Shown one piece after another: positions 61,611-64,000 of a DNA stretch of 64,000 nucleotides. The notes beneath the pieces are model-generated. The model was not told the DNA's origin. It worked only from the letters and a program-made list of their open reading frames with translations, and searched no databases. The position numbers and the translations under genes were made by a program. The stretch is from Streptomyces sp. NBC_00377 (GTDB taxonomy: Bacteria; Actinomycetota; Actinomycetes; Streptomycetales; Streptomycetaceae): assembly GCF_036075115.1 (NCBI RefSeq), contig NZ_CP107958.1, positions 6,448,001 through 6,512,000 on the forward strand, in the 5' to 3' direction. Position 1 is the stretch's first letter. Every line of letters begins with the position of its first letter.

Positions 61611-63878
61611 TCAGGAGAGAAGACGTTGCAGGAACGGGCTCGGACTGCCGTGCCAGAAGATGTCGAGGCTGTCCCGTGCCCGGGTCGCCGCTACGAAAAG
61701 CAGGGACCGCGCCCGCTGTTCTTCCCTGCGGTAGCGGGCAGGATCCGCTTGGCGTAGCTGGTTGACCTGCTCACGGGGGACCAAACCGTCGCTGACCCCG
61801 GCGATGATCATGCGCTGGTACTCCAGCCCTTTGAACCGGAACATGGTCCCGATGTGGATCCCGGGTTCGCCCCGGGCGCCGTCGGCGCCGATCTCCAAGG
61901 CTCGGATGCCGTGTTCCCCCAACGTGCTTCCCAGTTCGCTCGCCATGCGGTTGGTAGGGACGCAGATGGCGATCTGCTCGTGCGCGATCCGTTCGTCCGG
62001 ATGGGCGTCCCAGGCCAGGATGTGCGCGGCGATCGCCTCACGTTCCGACTGCCAGTCCGAGGACGGGTGCATGCCGGGCGTACCGCCGCTGAGCACGGAA
62101 CGGTACCCGGCGAGAGTTTCCGAACTGCCGTCGAGGTCGTCGTAGATCTCCTCGCCGAGCACCTCCAGTGCGGAACGCAGGATCTGTCGCGTCGTCCGGT
62201 AGCTGAGGCTGAGCTTCGCGGACCGCCCGCGGATGTTGATGCCGAGACTGCCGAGTGTCACCTGGTTCTTGTAGATGCGCTGGTGGGTGTCGCCGACCAG
62301 GAACAGGTCGTCCGTGTCACGGGCCGTCATCGCGCGCAGCATCTTCCAGTGTGCGGGGCGCAGGTCCTGCGCCTCGTCGACCACGATGTGCCGGTAACGG
62401 TAGCGCAGCCAGCCACCGGAGCCGTCCTGGAGGTGGATGTTGTCCAGGCCGCCCGCTTCCTCCCGCCGGCGCTCGATTGCGCGGATGCGCTGTTCCCGCC
62501 CTATCTCGAGGCGAGCGGCGCGCTCGGCCACCTGGTCCCACGTCTGGCGTCCGAGCCGGTCCAGACGCTGGGTGAAGCGCTCGGCGAGTTGCCAGACGGC
62601 GGCTCGTTCCGCCCGGCCCACGTTCTTTCCCCGTCCGGCGCGGCGGGCGCGGAAATAGTCAGTGCGAGTGCCGACGGCCTGTCCGAGGATGACCTGCGTC
62701 CACTCGTCGTGGAGGAATTCCGCGTCCCAGCCACTCTCGCCGAGCTCGTCGAGCATCGCCCGCCATTCCCTCACGGCCTGGCTGTCGTCGATGGTCTGTT
62801 TACGGCTGCCCGGCTCGGCTTCTCGCACAACCCGTAGAGCGAGTTGGTCGACGTGGCTGACCTCCACCCGCGACAGCAGTTGCTCGCCGCCCAGTTCCAG
62901 GAGCCGGGAACGCAGATCCGAGGCGAGGTTCTTGTTGTAGGTGGTCAGCAGCACGGGCTTGGTGTGGCCGGGCGGCAGCTGGGACACGAGGTGGCGGACG
63001 CGGTGCAGGGCGACGATCGTCTTGCCGGTGCCGGGGCCACCGCCGACCCTGGCGGGGCCGGAGTAGCGGCGCTCGACCAGCTTGGACTGGGCGGGGTGGA
63101 GGAAGACCTTCCAGCGACCGAAGTCCCCTGCTTCCAGTGCCTCGCGCAGGGCGTCGTCGGACGTGGTGACGACCGTGGCGGGCCGCTCGGCGGCTGTCCG
63201 GAAGTCCTCGGTGTCGACGGGGTCAGGGGCGGCGACAGGTGCGGTGACCTCGTCCCGTACCTCGTCGAAGGGCCTTCCGTCGTACAGCGCCAGCAGGACC
63301 TCACCGGTGAGCTGCGGCGCGTACTCGATCAGTCCGAGGAGCTGCTCCTCGGTGGTGAGGGTGCGGATGACCGGCACCAGGGGCTCCGCCACTCCCAGCT
63401 CGCTCAACTGCGCGTCGCTCCAGGCGGCAAACAGCGGTTGAGCTGAACGGGGCGGGGCTTCAGCGGGCGGGGCTTCAGCGGGCGCGGCCGGGACGGCGGG
63501 CGACGCTTCCTGCGGCGGAATGCGTCGCAGGATGCTGTCTTCCACCACCTGGAGGTCGACGTACTCGATGCCGCCGGTGACGTGGTTGATCCCGTAGGCG
63601 AGCCGGTCGTAGACCTCCTTACGGTGCTTGACCGAGACGATGAGCCAGTCGTCCTCGGCCAGCCGGAGCAGCAGAGCCCGGTACTCGTCGTTGATGCGCG
63701 CGGACCAGATCCGGCTGTCGCCCTTGAGCTGCTTGAGTTTCAGCCCGGGGGTGCGCGGGTTGTCCTTGAATTTGTGCTGGAAATCGAACAGGGCGCCCTT
63801 GACCGTGCGCGGCAGCCGGAGGATCTCCTTGTCCGCCTTGTCGAGCAGGCGCAGCGTCACGCCCCCGGTCTTCGTCAT
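61611..63878 (-). CDS. UvrD-like helicase with N-terminal RelE/ParE-like toxin-fold domain
   Basis: 755 aa from ATG 63878, overlapping the upstream gene by ATGA. Residues 1-92 look like a RelE/HigB-type fold: PRTVKGALFDFQHKFKDNPR, GLKLKQLKGDSRIWSARIND, EYRALLL and WLIVSVKHRKEVYDRLAYG. After a Pro/Ala linker, a SF1 UvrD core follows: Walker A GGGPGTGKT (279-287), LLTTYNKNL (Ia), RHIVVDEAQDLRPAHWKML (II), FLVGDTHQRIYK (III), LSLSYRTTRQIL (IV), GTMFRFKGLEYQRMI (V) and LLFVAATRARDSLDIFW (VI). Role unknown; such fusions may act in phage defence or DNA repair. A partial gene lies immediately upstream in the same operon. Confidence 0.88.
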   Translation of the reverse strand: MTKTGGVTLRLLDKADKEILRLPRTVKGALFDFQHKFKDNPRTPGLKLKQLKGDSRIWSARINDEYRALLLRLAEDDWLIVSVKHRKEVYDRLAYGINHVTGGIEYVDLQVVEDSILRRIPPQEASPAVPAAPAEAPPAEAPPRSAQPLFAAWSDAQLSELGVAEPLVPVIRTLTTEEQLLGLIEYAPQLTGEVLLALYDGRPFDEVRDEVTAPVAAPDPVDTEDFRTAAERPATVVTTSDDALREALEAGDFGRWKVFLHPAQSKLVERRYSGPARVGGGPGTGKTIVALHRVRHLVSQLPPGHTKPVLLTTYNKNLASDLRSRLLELGGEQLLSRVEVSHVDQLALRVVREAEPGSRKQTIDDSQAVREWRAMLDELGESGWDAEFLHDEWTQVILGQAVGTRTDYFRARRAGRGKNVGRAERAAVWQLAERFTQRLDRLGRQTWDQVAERAARLEIGREQRIRAIERRREEAGGLDNIHLQDGSGGWLRYRYRHIVVDEAQDLRPAHWKMLRAMTARDTDDLFLVGDTHQRIYKNQVTLGSLGINIRGRSAKLSLSYRTTRQILRSALEVLGEEIYDDLDGSSETLAGYRSVLSGGTPGMHPSSDWQSEREAIAAHILAWDAHPDERIAHEQIAICVPTNRMASELGSTLGEHGIRALEIGADGARGEPGIHIGTMFRFKGLEYQRMIIAGVSDGLVPREQVNQLRQADPARYRREEQRARSLLFVAATRARDSLDIFWHGSPSPFLQRLLS

Positions 63879-64000
63879 GCCGACTCCCCGTTGTCGTTCT
63901 TCTTCTCGTCATGCCCGGCCGTACCCGTGCCCGGTCGGCTGTGATCCGCGGGACTGTTCGATGTCCCCTCGCCGTTGATGCCGAGGCGTGCCGCGATCTC
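63875..64000 (-). CDS. C-terminal end of an unidentified gene in the helicase operon (partial)
   Basis: Only the last 41 codons are in the window: EIAARLGINGEGTSNSPADH, ending HDEKKNDNGESA. The stop overlaps the helicase start as ATGA, so the two genes are co-translated. EIAARLGI resembles a DNA-binding HTH segment, but the fragment is too short to name. Confidence 0.6.
   Translation of the reverse strand, partial: EIAARLGINGEGTSNSPADHSRPGTGTAGHDEKKNDNGESA

Overview
The window is actinobacterial chromosome, almost certainly Streptomyces. It has very high GC, strong third-position GC bias, many GTG starts and 4-nt gene overlaps. Gene families such as the SCO2322 family, a fused RNase H/CobC protein and an actinobacterial-type RNase P RNA point the same way. 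No IS element, tRNA, rRNA or CRISPR array was found.

Layout. 1-4.6 kb: start of an O-methyltransferase, a secreted DUF2330-type protein with an 84-bp tandem repeat, and a glycosyltransferase-87/PAP2 fusion. 4.6-7.3 kb: a NACHT NTPase with C-terminal membrane helices, overlapping by ATGA a small helical protein. The two share a nearly identical 19-residue motif at opposite ends, the layout expected of bacterial NLR amyloid signalling. 7.4-8.3 kb: a small membrane protein and an acyltransferase-3 remnant. 8.35-19.6 kb: a LamG-type secreted protein, a 2.3-kresidue RHS protein with a HINT pretoxin domain and C-terminal toxin, and a likely immunity gene. 20.0-22.6 kb: FadA5-like steroid thiolase divergent from a CYP125-like P450. 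22.6-23.2 kb: a small lytic-transglycosylase-like protein. 23.5-29.5 kb: a cobalamin riboswitch and a five-gene coupled operon (secreted alpha/alpha barrel protein, SCO2322 protein, EcfT, fused EcfA1A2, S component), read as vitamin B12 uptake. 29.5-34.4 kb: a phosphotransferase, then metallo-beta-lactamase, aldehyde dehydrogenase, 3Fe-4S ferredoxin and KstR-type TetR genes. 34.6-37.9 kb: glycosyltransferase, methyltransferase and toroid ('prenyltransferase') operon. 37.9-46.1 kb: small membrane proteins, an F420-type LLM oxidoreductase, an amidase, an MFS exporter, a methyltransferase and a cell-surface protein. 46.1-48.4 kb: a two-component system. 48.6-51.8 kb: MaoC, alcohol dehydrogenase and SDR operon. 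52-64 kb: mostly housekeeping genes (Nif3, zinc ribbon protein, RNase H/CobC, KDPG aldolase, YaaA, AraC regulator, EamA transporter, rnpB), then a RelE-like/UvrD helicase fusion.

How genes fit together. A dispersed steroid (cholesterol-type side-chain) catabolic set is visible: FadA5, CYP125, ferredoxin, ALDH, MaoC/Hsd4B, ADH, SDR/Hsd4A, LLM oxidoreductase and KstR. Two sequence signals tie it together. One is the KstR-type box TNNAACNNGTTNNA (near 21170, 34580 and 48667). The other is a second 15-bp palindrome, CTGAYR-N3-CGTCAG, found directly upstream of five of these units (21270, 31388, 31748, 39409, 48598), which suggests a second regulator acting on scattered operons. The B12 operon combines a riboswitch, an ECF transporter and two surface-anchored proteins whose folds recall the two halves of animal intrinsic factor. 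The most novel candidate is the NACHT plus motif-protein pair at 4.65-7.27 kb.
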